Assembly: GCA_018822845.1 (NCBI GenBank) | Contig: JAHJJD010000085.1 | Coordinates: 62,001 to 126,000 of the forward strand | Source of the DNA: Gammaproteobacteria bacterium | GTDB taxonomy: Bacteria; Pseudomonadota; Gammaproteobacteria; Thiotrichales; Thiotrichaceae | Direction of reading: 5' to 3' | DNA: 64,000 nucleotides | Shown here: in pieces, positions 1-9,310 of the stretch | Position numbering within the stretch: the stretch's first letter is position 1 | Layout: every line of letters starts with the position of its first letter | The notes under the pieces: model-generated | Database searches by the model: none | The model's input: the letters and a program-made list of their open reading frames with translations, nothing else | Told to the model about the DNA's origin: nothing | Position numbers and translations under genes: made by a program

Positions 1-330
1 CTGAATGCAGAAGAGCTGGATCACCTTAACCGTCTGGTCAATATGTTCTTCGAGTTCGCCGAGCTTCGTGCCAAGCAAAGACAGCATATGCAGTTGGCAG
101 ACTGGCGGCGTTATGTGGATAATTTCATGGCATTCAACGAACAACCGCTATTGACCAACGCGGGCAAGGTTAGCCGTGACGACATGATTGAAGTAGCCCA
201 CCAGCGTTATGAAACCTTTGACCAAAACCGCAAGCAAGCGGAAGCTTTGGCAGAAGATAAAGCCGAACTGGAAGCATTGGAAAAATTACAGGCAAAACTG
301 CTGAAAGACCGGCAGGTAAAACCCGAATAG
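1..330 (+). CDS. rhuM: RhuM-family protein, C-terminal part (5' end outside window)
   Basis: The frame is open from the first base and ends at 330, so only about the last 109 residues are present. What remains is helical and charged: a segment like ELDHLNRLVNMFFEFAELRA, then a stretch with LLTNAGKVSRDDM, then a Lys/Glu-rich coiled-coil tail. This pattern matches the C-terminus of RhuM (virulence RhuM / DUF4062-independent family, PF13310), a protein of unknown biochemistry that very often sits inside type I restriction-modification loci. Here it precedes a DUF6933 gene by 11 bp and then hsdR, which fits that context. The family call rests on recalled motif similarity over a partial protein, so it is good but not certain. 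Confidence 0.75.
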   Translation: MNAEELDHLNRLVNMFFEFAELRAKQRQHMQLADWRRYVDNFMAFNEQPLLTNAGKVSRDDMIEVAHQRYETFDQNRKQAEALAEDKAELEALEKLQAKLLKDRQVKPE

Positions 331-341
331 GAACGACTACC

Positions 342-1121
342 ATGCTAATTTTTAACTGCACCAAAGCCGCCACCGAGTTTTTCACCGTCACCCGTAAAGG
401 CGAGAAGCAATCGTTTGTGTATCCACCTGATAAGAACATCACCATTGATAGCCAACGTCTGCAAGATGCAGACGGCAACCCAGTGATGCTGTTCCAGTGG
501 GTACTGCACGCCATCACAGTCAAACGCAAACATTGCCTGATAGCGATGGAAGTCAACACCCGTTTCAGCGTCATCCTCACCGCTATGCCCAAAGGCAATC
601 CCGATGCGTTCATTGACCGCTTCAAACCCCGCCTGCTGGATCAATTATTCGGGTTTGCGTTGCAATCTGGCATCTTGAAGGAAGAACAGTTTGCCATGTT
701 CATTAACGAATTCATGGCACAAACTGCCGATATTTTCTTATGCCAACGTTCCGACCGCAGCGTACAAGCTCATATCAACGATGTGGTTTCACAGTTCACC
801 GAAACCGTGGATGCCAGCGGATACGTGCCGGATAACGAAGGCGAAATGCTGAATTTCAGTGCTTACATCAACAACCAACTGCGTAAAGTTAAACCAAGCA
901 GGGACTACACCCACCCAGATGAGCAAATGCTGTTGTTCTGGCTACAGCAATTTTGCGGTTTCACACCAGAACAGGCGGCGAGCATCAAGCAACATTTTGC
1001 TGACCTACACCGTCGCAGTTTTAGCGCATGGAATGACATACCCGATGATGTGAAGCCGCCGCCATACACGGATAAAATTGTGATATTGGAAGACTTCAAG
1101 GCACAAAAAGGGAATAAATAA
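342..1121 (+). CDS. DUF6933 domain protein in type I R-M operon
   Basis: A 259-residue protein starting MLIFNCTKAATEFFTV. The opening and the internal stretch RSDRSVQAHINDV match the DUF6933 family as I recall it; no enzymatic motif is evident. It begins 11 bp after the RhuM-like gene and its stop codon overlaps the hsdR start (TAATG at 1119-1123), so the three are almost certainly cotranscribed. Its function is unknown; the location suggests an accessory role in, or passive carriage with, the restriction locus. No signal peptide or membrane segment is visible. Confidence 0.7.
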   Translation: MLIFNCTKAATEFFTVTRKGEKQSFVYPPDKNITIDSQRLQDADGNPVMLFQWVLHAITVKRKHCLIAMEVNTRFSVILTAMPKGNPDAFIDRFKPRLLDQLFGFALQSGILKEEQFAMFINEFMAQTADIFLCQRSDRSVQAHINDVVSQFTETVDASGYVPDNEGEMLNFSAYINNQLRKVKPSRDYTHPDEQMLLFWLQQFCGFTPEQAASIKQHFADLHRRSFSAWNDIPDDVKPPPYTDKIVILEDFKAQKGNK

Positions 1122-4100
1122 TGCCAGCCTTGCCACGCTTCCAAGAAGAATACAGCGCCAAACTCCCCGCATTGGCACTGTTGAGCCAATTGGGGTGGTC
1201 ATTCCTCTCCCCGCAACAGGCCGTGATTGCCCGCCACGGCCATTACGATCAGGTGGTGTTGCGCGACATCTTGCGCAGCGAATTGCAAAAACGCCGTTTT
1301 ACCTTTGCCGGTCGTGAATATGCCCTGTCGAGCCATGCGCTGGATAACCTGATTGCCGAAGTGTGCAGCCCCGCCCTCAACGAAGGCTTGCTGTCTGCCA
1401 ACGAAAAGCTCTACAACCACTTGCTGTACGGCATTTCCATCACCGAATTTGTTGATGGCAAAAAAGCCAACCCGACCATTGCCCTGATCGACTGGCACAA
1501 CCCCGCCAACAACCATTTCAGCTTTACCGAAGAATTCAGCATTACCCGCGCTAGTGGTGTCGATACGCGCCGCCCGGACATCGTGTGTTTCGTCAACGGC
1601 ATTCCGTTGGTAGTCATCGAAGCCAAACGCCCCAACGGTCATGCGAACAAAGCTCCCACCATCGACGAAGGTATTTCACAAAGCCTGCGCAACCAACGCC
1701 CCGACGAAATCCCGCACCTGTTCGCCTACAGCCAATTATTGCTCTCCATCAATGGCGCAGAAGGCCGTTACGCAACCTGCGCCACCCCCACCAAATTCTG
1801 GTCAGCATGGCGCGAGGAGGACATCAGCCCCGCTGAAATGCACGCCATCAAAAACCGCCCACTGACTGCGCTGCAAACCGAACTTCTGTTTGCCCACCAC
1901 ACTGCCCAAGATTGGGCATGGTATCAGGCATGGAGTGCTGCTGAGTTGGCAGTGACGGGGCAAGATCATTTACTGATCAGCCTGTTACAGCCACAACGCT
2001 TGCTGGAAATGGTGCGGTTTTACACGCTGTTCGATAAAAAGGTTGGGAAAATTGTTGCGCGTTATCAGCAAGTGTTTGCGATCAAACGGCTGATTGAGCG
2101 GTTGACGGAGAAAGACCCCCTCCCGGCCTCCCCCTTGCCAGGGGGAGGAGATAAAAACATGGTGCGGGATTCTTGCTCCCTCCCCTGGCAAGGGGAGGGT
2201 TGGGGTGGGGTCTCTTCACGCGGCGGTGTTATCTGGCACACTACAGGTTCAGGCAAATCCTTCACAATGGTGTTCTTAAGCAAAGCCCTGATCCTGCACG
2301 ACTCCCTCAAGCACTGCCGCATTCTGGTTGTCACCGACCGGGTAGATTTGGAAAGCCAACTCAGTAAAACCTTCACTTCCGGCGGCGAGTTAGCCAGCAA
2401 AAAAGACAAAGAATCGGCAATGGCAACCTCTGGCAAACGCCTTGCCGCACAGATTGGCAAAGGCACGGAACGCATTATGTTTTCCCTCATCCAGAAGTTT
2501 AACAGTGCCACCAAACTGCCCGAATGCCGCAATGCCAGCCCGAATATCATTGTGCTGATCGACGAAGGCCACCGCAGCCAAGGCGGTGAAAACCACATCC
2601 GCATGAAGCAGGCATTGCCCAAAGCCGCGTTTGTGGCGTTTACTGGCACACCTTTGCTGAAAGACGACAAGACCGAAGGCAAATTCGGCAAGATTATTCA
2701 CGCCTACACCATGCAACGCGCCGTGGATGACCAGACCGTCACACCGCTGCTGTACGAAGAGCGCATCCCTGATCTGGATGTCAACGAACGCGCCATTGAT
2801 AGCTGGTTCGAGCGCATTACCGAAGGCTTGACCGCTGAACAAAAAAACGACCTGAAGCGCAAGTTTGCCCGCAAAGGTGAAATCTACAGTGTGGATGACC
2901 GCATTCGCCTGATTGCACTCGACATTGCCAACCACTTCGTGAAAAACATCGACGACGGCTTGAAAGGGCAACTGGCGTGCGACAGCAAAGCCTCCGCCAT
3001 CAAGTACAAGCAATACCTCGACGAAGCCGGGTTGTTTGAATCCGCCGTAGTCATGAGTCCGCCGGATACCCGCGAAGGCAATACCGATGTGGACGAAGTT
3101 GCCTTGCCCGCCGTGACTAAATGGTGGAAAGACAATATCGGTTCAGCCGACGAACAAACCTACACCAAAGCCATCATTGAACGTTTCGACAAAGACGAGG
3201 CGTTGAAGCTGCTGATTGTGGTGGACAAGCTCCTGACGGGTTTCGACGAACCGAAAAACACCGTGCTGTATATCGACAAGCCCTTAAAGCAACACAACCT
3301 GATTCAAGCGATTGCGCGGGTCAATCGTTTGCATCCGCTGAAAAAGTTCGGTTTGCTGATTGACTATCGCGGCATTCTGGCGGAACTCGATACCACACTC
3401 CAGAAATATCAGGATTTAGCAGCGCGTACCCAAGGCGGTTACGACATCAACGATATTGCGGGTTTGTATAGCCAGATGAGTACCGAATACAAACGTTTGC
3501 CGCAACTTTACAAAACCTTGTGGGCGATTTTTTCCGGGGTTAAAAACAAGCATGACATTGAGCAATTGCGGCAGGTGTTAGTGCCAAAAATGGTGGAGCA
3601 AAGCGGGGAGTTGGTTGATGCCAACCTGAAAGTGCGCGAAGACTTCTACGAAGCCCTAACCGCCTTCGCCAGTTGCCTGAAAGTCGCACTGCAATCTGCC
3701 ACCTTCTTTGCCGATACCAGTTTCAGCGATACTGACCGCCGCCATTACAAAGAAACCCTCAAGCAATTTTCCAGCCTGCGCCAGTTGGCAAAACAGGACG
3801 CGGGCGAAACTGTCAATTACGACCAGTACGCCGCGCAGGTAAAAAAGCTGCTGGACAAGCACGTGGTCGGCGTTGACATCAAAGACGCGCAAGGCGTTTA
3901 CGAAGTCAATAAAATGGGGCAAAAGCAAGCCCCCGAAGACTGGAGCGCGGACAAGACCCGCAACGAAACCGACATTATCAAAACCCGCGTGACCCGCATG
4001 ATCGAGCAGGATTTACGCGATGACCCTTACGCACAGGAAGCCTTTTCCAAACTGCTACGCCAAGCCATTGCCGAGGCAGAAAAGCTGTTCGATCACCCGC

Positions 4101-4483
4101 TCAAGCAATACCTGCTGTTTCACGATTTCGCCGAGCAAGTGCAACAACGGCGCGTACCGGATATGCCGAATGTGTTTGCAGGCAACCACCACGCGCAGGC
4201 GTATTTCGGCGTGTTCAAACAAACCTTGCCGGAAGTATTCACTGCTGCCGATCAAGCCACGCAAGACCAATGGGTGCAACTGGCCTTCACGCTGGATGCG
4301 CATGTGGAACAATCCGTCGCGGAACATTCCATCAATCCGCAAAACATCGAAGCCGACATCCGCAAAAAACTGCTGCCGCTGCTGTTCAAGGAATGCAAAG
4401 CGATTGGCGGCGGCATGGATCAGGCTAAAGCAATGGTCGAACGGGTGGTGCAGATTGTGCGCGTTGGCTTGAGTGGAGTGTAA
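1121..4483 (+). CDS. hsdR: Type I restriction endonuclease subunit R (HsdR), with in-frame palindromic insert
   Basis: This is the motor and nuclease subunit of a type I R-M enzyme (1120 aa). The N-terminal nuclease domain shows the PD-(D/E)xK pattern, with PDIVCF followed by VVIEAKRP near residues 150-171. The SF2 helicase core has Walker A HTTGSGKS near residue 373, a DEGH box near 479, and motif VI-like QAIARVNRLH near 730. The C-terminal half is the long helical region that contacts HsdM. Residues about 331-367, just before the Walker A strand, are a Pro/Gly-rich insert encoded by a GC-rich inverted repeat (2113-2213), absent from the HsdR proteins I know. The frame is intact through it. 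The partner hsdM and hsdS are not in the window and presumably lie upstream. Confidence 0.93.
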   Translation: MPALPRFQEEYSAKLPALALLSQLGWSFLSPQQAVIARHGHYDQVVLRDILRSELQKRRFTFAGREYALSSHALDNLIAEVCSPALNEGLLSANEKLYNHLLYGISITEFVDGKKANPTIALIDWHNPANNHFSFTEEFSITRASGVDTRRPDIVCFVNGIPLVVIEAKRPNGHANKAPTIDEGISQSLRNQRPDEIPHLFAYSQLLLSINGAEGRYATCATPTKFWSAWREEDISPAEMHAIKNRPLTALQTELLFAHHTAQDWAWYQAWSAAELAVTGQDHLLISLLQPQRLLEMVRFYTLFDKKVGKIVARYQQVFAIKRLIERLTEKDPLPASPLPGGGDKNMVRDSCSLPWQGEGWGGVSSRGGVIWHTTGSGKSFTMVFLSKALILHDSLKHCRILVVTDRVDLESQLSKTFTSGGELASKKDKESAMATSGKRLAAQIGKGTERIMFSLIQKFNSATKLPECRNASPNIIVLIDEGHRSQGGENHIRMKQALPKAAFVAFTGTPLLKDDKTEGKFGKIIHAYTMQRAVDDQTVTPLLYEERIPDLDVNERAIDSWFERITEGLTAEQKNDLKRKFARKGEIYSVDDRIRLIALDIANHFVKNIDDGLKGQLACDSKASAIKYKQYLDEAGLFESAVVMSPPDTREGNTDVDEVALPAVTKWWKDNIGSADEQTYTKAIIERFDKDEALKLLIVVDKLLTGFDEPKNTVLYIDKPLKQHNLIQAIARVNRLHPLKKFGLLIDYRGILAELDTTLQKYQDLAARTQGGYDINDIAGLYSQMSTEYKRLPQLYKTLWAIFSGVKNKHDIEQLRQVLVPKMVEQSGELVDANLKVREDFYEALTAFASCLKVALQSATFFADTSFSDTDRRHYKETLKQFSSLRQLAKQDAGETVNYDQYAAQVKKLLDKHVVGVDIKDAQGVYEVNKMGQKQAPEDWSADKTRNETDIIKTRVTRMIEQDLRDDPYAQEAFSKLLRQAIAEAEKLFDHPLKQYLLFHDFAEQVQQRRVPDMPNVFAGNHHAQAYFGVFKQTLPEVFTAADQATQDQWVQLAFTLDAHVEQSVAEHSINPQNIEADIRKKLLPLLFKECKAIGGGMDQAKAMVERVVQIVRVGLSGV
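2113..2213. repeat. GC-rich inverted repeat translated inside hsdR
   Basis: Two arms are imperfect inverted copies: about 2115-2147 (containing CTCCCCCTTGCCAGGGGGAG) and about 2178-2212 (containing CCCTCCCCTGGCAAGGGGAG), separated by about 30 bp. Each arm carries its own small palindrome centred on TTGCCAGG or CTGGCAAG. The element adds roughly 34-37 codons without breaking the frame. Related elements lie at 10802-10902, 33673-33787 and 34197-34297. Confidence 0.85.
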
Positions 4484-4487
4484 GCGG

Positions 4488-5243
4488 ATGCTTCAGTTCA
4501 ATTATGGTGATGAACAAATTACCTTTGAGCGTTTGCAGCGTAGCGAAGGCATCCAGCGCGTGCTGATCAAGGTTCACCCTGATTGCCGGGTTGAAGTTGC
4601 AGCACCCGCACAAGTGGACGATAGCGAAGTGCTGGCGGCAGTGAAAAAACGCGGTCGCTGGATTTATCAACAACTGCGTGATTTCCGCCAACAATCCGCT
4701 TACGTCACCCCACGACAATACATCAGCGGCGAAAGCCATTACTACTTGGGTAAACAATACCTGCTGAAAGTGCTGGAAGATTCCAACGCCACGCCACAAG
4801 TGAAATTGTTACGCGGCAAACTGGAAGTGACGCTACCTCAGAAAAGCGCAGCAAGGGTTGGGCAACTCCTGAACGATTGGTACAAGGTGCGTGCTAAAGA
4901 AGTGTTTGCCAAACGGCTGGATGCCATGCTGGAACAGGCACTTTGGGTGGCTAAACGCCCGCCGTTACGCATCCTCACCATGCACACCCAATGGGGCAGT
5001 TGCTCCCCCCAAGGTAGGCTAACGCTTAACCCGCATCTGGTTAAAGCCCCACGCGAGTGCATTGACTACGTGATTCTGCATGAGCTGTGTCATCTTGCCG
5101 AGCATAACCACAGCGAACGTTTCTACCGCTTGCTGTCTCAGGTAATGCCTGGCTGGGAAAAGACCAAGCAGCAGCTAGATAACATGGCAAACAAGTTGCT
5201 GGTGACAGCTTACGACGGGGAGAGGCTGAATAAGCGGCTATAG
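4488..5243 (+). CDS. ygjP: YgjP-like zinc metallohydrolase (DUF45 / M48-like)
   Basis: A 251-residue protein of the YgjP/DUF45 group, predicted metal-dependent peptidases. The active site HELCHLAEHNH lies near residues 197-207: an HExxH-type helix followed by further histidines and the family's SERFYRLL tail. The upstream QWGSCS motif is also typical. I start at the ATG at 4488 because AGTGGAGTG places GGAG at 4475-4478, nine bases upstream. A GTG at 4473, inside the end of hsdR, is the alternative and would add five residues. The gene follows the hsdR stop by four bases, so it is part of the R-M operon. DUF45 proteins are recurrent neighbours of type I R-M genes; the substrate is not known. 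Confidence 0.88.
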   Translation: MLQFNYGDEQITFERLQRSEGIQRVLIKVHPDCRVEVAAPAQVDDSEVLAAVKKRGRWIYQQLRDFRQQSAYVTPRQYISGESHYYLGKQYLLKVLEDSNATPQVKLLRGKLEVTLPQKSAARVGQLLNDWYKVRAKEVFAKRLDAMLEQALWVAKRPPLRILTMHTQWGSCSPQGRLTLNPHLVKAPRECIDYVILHELCHLAEHNHSERFYRLLSQVMPGWEKTKQQLDNMANKLLVTAYDGERLNKRL

Positions 5244-5297
5244 GCGCTTCCGGACATCGGCGTATAATGGCCTACAATCAACAACAAGACGGACAAA

Positions 5298-5684
5298 ATG
5301 ATGTGGAAAGCCATTTTTGCCATTGCCATCGGCGCAGTACTGGGCGCGCTATTACGCTGGCAGTTGGGCGTCAGGCTCAATAGCCTGTTTCCCCTGCTGC
5401 CGCCGGGCACACTGGTCGCCAACATGGTCGGGGGTTACATTATCGGCCTTGCCATCGCCTTTTTTGCCCAATCGCCCAACATCGCGCCGGAATGGCGGCT
5501 GCTGGTCATCACCGGTTTTTGTGGCGCGCTGACCACGTTTTCCACCTTTTCCGCTGAAACCATGACACTGCTGCAAGCCGGGCGGCTGTGGTGGGCAATG
5601 GGGGAAATCGCCGCCCATGTCACCGGTTCGCTCATCATGACATTCGCCGGTTTGGCAACCTGGCAGTTGTTGAGGCAGGCATGA
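5298..5684 (+). CDS. crcB: CrcB / Fluc fluoride channel
   Basis: A 128-residue membrane protein of normal CrcB length with four predicted hydrophobic helices. It has the N-terminal [10 protein letters not shown] segment, the asparagine in [11 protein letters not shown], and [15 protein letters not shown], which carries the pore-lining phenylalanines. Fluc channels work as antiparallel dimers that export fluoride passively. Its stop overlaps an in-frame ATG of the DUF190 frame, and the two genes are a common pair. A possible -10 element TATAAT lies at 5263-5268. I looked for a fluoride riboswitch upstream and do not see one. Confidence 0.95.
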   Translation: MMWKAIFAIAIGAVLGALLRWQLGVRLNSLFPLLPPGTLVANMVGGYIIGLAIAFFAQSPNIAPEWRLLVITGFCGALTTFSTFSAETMTLLQAGRLWWAMGEIAAHVTGSLIMTFAGLATWQLLRQA

Positions 5685-5701
5685 ACATGAGGAGGATTAT
5701 C

Positions 5702-6019
5702 ATGCAAGGCTACCAGCTTACATTCTTTACCCAGCAAGACCGCAAACACGGGCGCGAACCGCTGGCCGAATGGCTGCTGCTGACCGCCCGGCGGATGGGC
5801 ATCCAGGGCGCAACCATTATCTCGGGCAGCGAAAGCTTCGGGCATGACAGGCGCATCCATTCCGCGCATTTCTTTGAGCTGGCCGACCAGCCGCAGGAAA
5901 TTGTCATGGCGGTTACGGAGGAAGAAGTTGCGCGACTGTTCGACTTCCTGCAACAGGAAGGCGTGCATATCTTCTACACGAAAACGCCCATTGAGTTTGG
6001 GGTCATCGGCGAAGCCTGA
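5702..6019 (+). CDS. DUF190 domain protein
   Basis: A 105-residue protein of the DUF190 family (PF02641), small PII-like ferredoxin-fold proteins often encoded beside crcB. I start at ATG 5702 because AGGAGG at 5690-5695 is six bases upstream and the length then equals the family norm. The frame stays open upstream into crcB, with further ATGs at 5681 and 5687, but those lack a comparable ribosome site. Family features include the central GRIHSAHFFELADQP-like stretch (here DRRIHSAHFFE). A regulatory role for the fluoride channel is often suggested but not proven. Confidence 0.9.
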   Translation: MQGYQLTFFTQQDRKHGREPLAEWLLLTARRMGIQGATIISGSESFGHDRRIHSAHFFELADQPQEIVMAVTEEEVARLFDFLQQEGVHIFYTKTPIEFGVIGEA

Positions 6020-6053
6020 TGCAACATTATAAGGAGCCTCTATTTTCGGCATC

Positions 6054-7505
6054 TCAATACCGCCAGAAAGCCGGTAACAACAGCGCAAAAACGGTCAGGT
6101 ATTCCAGTCGCCCAATGATCATGGCAGCAGACAATAACCAGGTTCCCGCATCACTGACAGGCTGGAAATTACTGCCTACCTCACCGAAACCCGGCCCGAG
6201 CACATTGATGCAGGCCGCAACCGCAGTGAATGCTGTCCAGACATCAAGCCCCGTCAGCATGAGCAGCATGGTAAAAACCACGCCGGTTACCGCTGCAAAA
6301 AACAGGAAGGCCATGACCGCATTACGCACAGCGCTATCAACCACTGCGCCATTGTAATGAATGGGTATAGCCGCCCTCGGGTGCAGTAGCTGCCGGAGTT
6401 GGCGTTGAAACATCTTGAACACCACAATATCGCGGATGATCTTGTTACCACCGGCAGTAGAGCCAGCGCACCCGCCCAGATAAGCGACTGTCACCAGAAA
6501 CAGATCAGTCCCCGCTGGCCAACTGCTCAGGTCAGCCGCCCCAAAGCCCGTACTGGTAATGAACGAAGCGACATGAAAAAGGGCAAAACTCAGCGCCTCA
6601 CCCACATCATAACGCCCCATAACAACCAACCAACCAGCCAGAAGCAGCGACAACAGCAGCACTGCCAACAGGAATACACGCGCTTCTTCATTCCGCCAGT
6701 AGACACTCAATTTGCCAGTACGCAGGAAGCCAAAATGCAGGGCGAAACTGATCGCGCCCAACAGCATGAACACATTGCTCAACGCCAACAGCAAATGGCT
6801 TTGATAAAACCACATACTGCTGTCATGGGTAGAAAAGCCGCCAGTCGATACTGCCGTAAAGCTGTGGGCGACTGCATCATAAAAACTCATGCCTCCCCAG
6901 TAAAAAGCCAAGGTGCACAGAACCGTAATCAGCACATATACCAGCCACAAATAATGGGACGTATGGGCAATGCGGGGGGAAAGCTTTTCATCCTTGACCG
7001 GCCCCGGTGTTTCCGCCCGCAACAGGCGCATCCCGCCCACATTCAGCATCGGCAGCACCGCCACCACGAAAATCACCACTCCCAACCCCCCCATCCATTG
7101 CAGGAACTGGCGGTAAAGCAGGAATGTCGGCGGCATCCCATCCAGCCCTATCAGGATAGTCGCGCCCGTTGTAGTCAGTGCGCTAGTGGACTCAAATACG
7201 GCATCGGTAAAGCTGACCCCGAGAATGCGCATGATCGGTATTGCACCCAAAATCCCGCTCACTACCCATGTCAGGGTGGCAAACAACAAGGCATCGCGGT
7301 ATGAAACCGCCGCCAGGCGTTTTTTGCGGGCCGAGCCAACCAGCAGCAACGGTGCCAGCAGCATGGGAAGGGCGGATTCCAGAAAGGCCGCCATCAACTC
7401 ATCACCAAATACCCAGCGGGACAACAGGCCGAAACACAGCTGCACCAACCCCATCCACAGCACAGGTACGGACAGCAACAGCAAGGTGTTGGTCAGATTA
7501 AGCAT
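6054..7505 (-). CDS. trkH: TrkH-family potassium uptake protein
   Basis: The membrane pore subunit of a Trk/Ktr potassium transporter, 483 aa. The four K+-selectivity loops are visible in order: TTTGAT, STGGFS, STGFGA and VLGPGFG, each followed by a hydrophobic helix. The GCAGSTAGG stretch after the third loop is the usual intramembrane segment. It lies 15 bp downstream of a KdpE-like response regulator in the same direction and probably shares its operon. A TrkA-type cytoplasmic gating subunit is not encoded nearby and must be elsewhere. The family is highly confident; whether it is a TrkH or a KtrB subtype is less so. Confidence 0.95.
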   Translation of the reverse strand: MLNLTNTLLLLSVPVLWMGLVQLCFGLLSRWVFGDELMAAFLESALPMLLAPLLLVGSARKKRLAAVSYRDALLFATLTWVVSGILGAIPIMRILGVSFTDAVFESTSALTTTGATILIGLDGMPPTFLLYRQFLQWMGGLGVVIFVVAVLPMLNVGGMRLLRAETPGPVKDEKLSPRIAHTSHYLWLVYVLITVLCTLAFYWGGMSFYDAVAHSFTAVSTGGFSTHDSSMWFYQSHLLLALSNVFMLLGAISFALHFGFLRTGKLSVYWRNEEARVFLLAVLLLSLLLAGWLVVMGRYDVGEALSFALFHVASFITSTGFGAADLSSWPAGTDLFLVTVAYLGGCAGSTAGGNKIIRDIVVFKMFQRQLRQLLHPRAAIPIHYNGAVVDSAVRNAVMAFLFFAAVTGVVFTMLLMLTGLDVWTAFTAVAACINVLGPGFGEVGSNFQPVSDAGTWLLSAAMIIGRLEYLTVFALLLPAFWRY

Positions 7506-7520
7506 AACAACACCCGAATC

Positions 7521-8228
7521 TCAAACTTGCTCAACCGGCAAGGGGATGAAGCGGTAACCAATGCCCGGCTCAGTCAGGATGTAAGCAGGTGAGTCAGCAT
7601 CATCCTGAAGCTTCTTGCGTAACTGGCTAACAAAAATGCGTAAGTAATGGGTATCTTCCACATGGGTTTTTCCCCAGATTGCCGACAATAATTGCTGCTG
7701 CATAATCAAGCGGCCCGGCTGGCTCGCCAACATCGCCAGCAGGGCAAATTCCTTGCGTGACAAGACCAGCAACTGCCCCTTATGCCAGACCTGATGGTTG
7801 GGCAGATCAATGACCAGATCGGGAAAGACCAGCCGGGCAGGTGCTGACGCTTCGGCAGGAAAATCTCCCCGGCCACGCAACAACACCCTGACACGGGCTA
7901 CCAGCTCGCGGATGCCGAAAGGTTTGCTCAAATAATCGTTGGCCCCACCCTCCAGCAGTTTGACTTTTTCCTCTTCGGCATCCCTGGCGGTCAGCACCAA
8001 TACAGGCAACTGGCTCCAGCTACGCAGGCCTTGCAACACCGTAAAGCCATCCGCATCCGGCAAGCCCAGATCCAGGATGACCAGATCGGGCTGTTCCCGC
8101 GCAATCAGTTCAATTCCCTGCCGGGCAGTTGTTGCCTCCAGATAAGCGAACCCCTCTGCTTGCAGGGAAATACGCATGAAACGCTGGATTTGCACTTCAT
8201 CATCAATCACCAGGATACGCTGTGTCAT
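7521..8228 (-). CDS. KdpE-like OmpR-family response regulator
   Basis: A 235-residue regulator with a receiver domain (acidic pocket DDE at 9-11, phospho-acceptor D53 in LVILDLGLP, T in LVLTARD, K in SKPFG) and an OmpR-type winged-helix DNA-binding domain (about 130-228, ending ILTEPGIGYRF). Overall sequence resembles KdpE, which normally controls kdpFABC. Its start overlaps the kinase stop (ATGA at 8225-8228) and trkH follows 15 bp downstream, so here a constitutive-type K+ transporter appears to be the partner instead of the Kdp ATPase. No kdpFABC gene is in the window. Confidence 0.9.
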   Translation of the reverse strand: MTQRILVIDDEVQIQRFMRISLQAEGFAYLEATTARQGIELIAREQPDLVILDLGLPDADGFTVLQGLRSWSQLPVLVLTARDAEEEKVKLLEGGANDYLSKPFGIRELVARVRVLLRGRGDFPAEASAPARLVFPDLVIDLPNHQVWHKGQLLVLSRKEFALLAMLASQPGRLIMQQQLLSAIWGKTHVEDTHYLRIFVSQLRKKLQDDADSPAYILTEPGIGYRFIPLPVEQV

Positions 8229-9265
8229 GACAGCCCCTCTTCGCGAATGGCAGGCAAACGGATACGCACGCTAAACCCCTCATCGGGTGGTGCGGACGAC
8301 AGAATGTCAATGTGCCCCTGATGGGCATGGACAATACCGGCAGCGACAGTCAGCCCCAGTCCGGTTCCACCTTCACCACTGTCTCCGTGACGGGTGGAAT
8401 AAAACGACTCAAACGCTTGCTTGCGCAAATGTTCAGGTATTCCCGGCCCGAGGTCGCTTACATTGATTTCAACCCAGGGCGCGGCAAAGCGCAGACTCAC
8501 CGTAACACGGCCAGTCGAATACTTCAGGGCATTATCCACCAGGTTATACAGCGCCTGCTCCAACAGGGATTCACGCGCACTGACTTCCGGCAATGAGCGC
8601 TCAGATTCCACCCGGATACGCGGATTATCAAACCGCTGCACCACCCGTTGGACGATAGGCAGGAGCGTTTGAACACTGGTGTTGAAATGGATGGCTCCGT
8701 GCTGAAGCTTGGTCGCCTGCAACAGGTTCTCGATGTAATGGTGCAAACGGTGACTTTCTTCCAGTGCGCCGGACAGCAGCTCATCCTGTTCCTGCTCCGG
8801 CAAGCGCTCACGGTAAGCCTGCAAGGTGCTCAGAGTACCGATAATGGTCGCCAGTGGCGTGCGCAGGTCGTGGGAAACCGACAACAAAATGCTGGAACGT
8901 AACTGCGCATGTTGTAGCGCCGTCTGTTGCTTGCGGTACAACGTGGCAAGCTGACTGGTAATCAGGGCAATCACGATGAAAACCAGCATGTTGACCGTAT
9001 CCTCCAACTCGCGCATATGCAGGGTGTAACGCGGAGCGGTGAAGAAATAGTTGAAGGCCAGCGCACCATACACACCAGCCAGCATAGCCGATGAACGTTG
9101 TCCCACGAAGGCAACGACACCTACGCCAAGTTGCAGGATGAGCAACACACCTTGTCGCGGGAGAAACCAGCCATCCAGTGGCAGGGAAACCAGCAGCGTC
9201 AGCGACATGATCAGGAAGGCCGCCAGATAATGGTGCTTTTCCAGCGCCTTGAATACTTTTTGCAT
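8225..9265 (-). CDS. KdpD-like sensor histidine kinase lacking the N-terminal KdpD/USP domains
   Basis: A 346-residue kinase that corresponds only to the C-terminal half of KdpD. Residues about 13-110 form the DUF4118 membrane block of four helices, with FNYFFTAPRYTL typical of KdpD. These are followed by HisKA (H132 in SVSHDLRTPL) and a HATPase domain (NLVDNALKYS, DLGPGIP, GGTGLGL). Full KdpD is about 900 aa and carries a Walker-containing KdpD domain and a UspA domain in front; both are missing here. The start follows a clean intergenic region with repeats at 9311-9363, so this is a naturally short form rather than a visible deletion. It overlaps the regulator gene by four bases. Confidence 0.9.
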   Translation of the reverse strand: MQKVFKALEKHHYLAAFLIMSLTLLVSLPLDGWFLPRQGVLLILQLGVGVVAFVGQRSSAMLAGVYGALAFNYFFTAPRYTLHMRELEDTVNMLVFIVIALITSQLATLYRKQQTALQHAQLRSSILLSVSHDLRTPLATIIGTLSTLQAYRERLPEQEQDELLSGALEESHRLHHYIENLLQATKLQHGAIHFNTSVQTLLPIVQRVVQRFDNPRIRVESERSLPEVSARESLLEQALYNLVDNALKYSTGRVTVSLRFAAPWVEINVSDLGPGIPEHLRKQAFESFYSTRHGDSGEGGTGLGLTVAAGIVHAHQGHIDILSSAPPDEGFSVRIRLPAIREEGLS

Positions 9266-9310
9266 GGTTCACCATTACCGGTTATCAGCACTCAGGCTAT
9301 TGGGTAAAGG

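Noticed and set aside
5244..5297. Fluoride riboswitch before crcB
   Set aside because: The gap is only 54 bp and lacks the conserved GGNGATG start and pseudoknot partners of the crcB motif.
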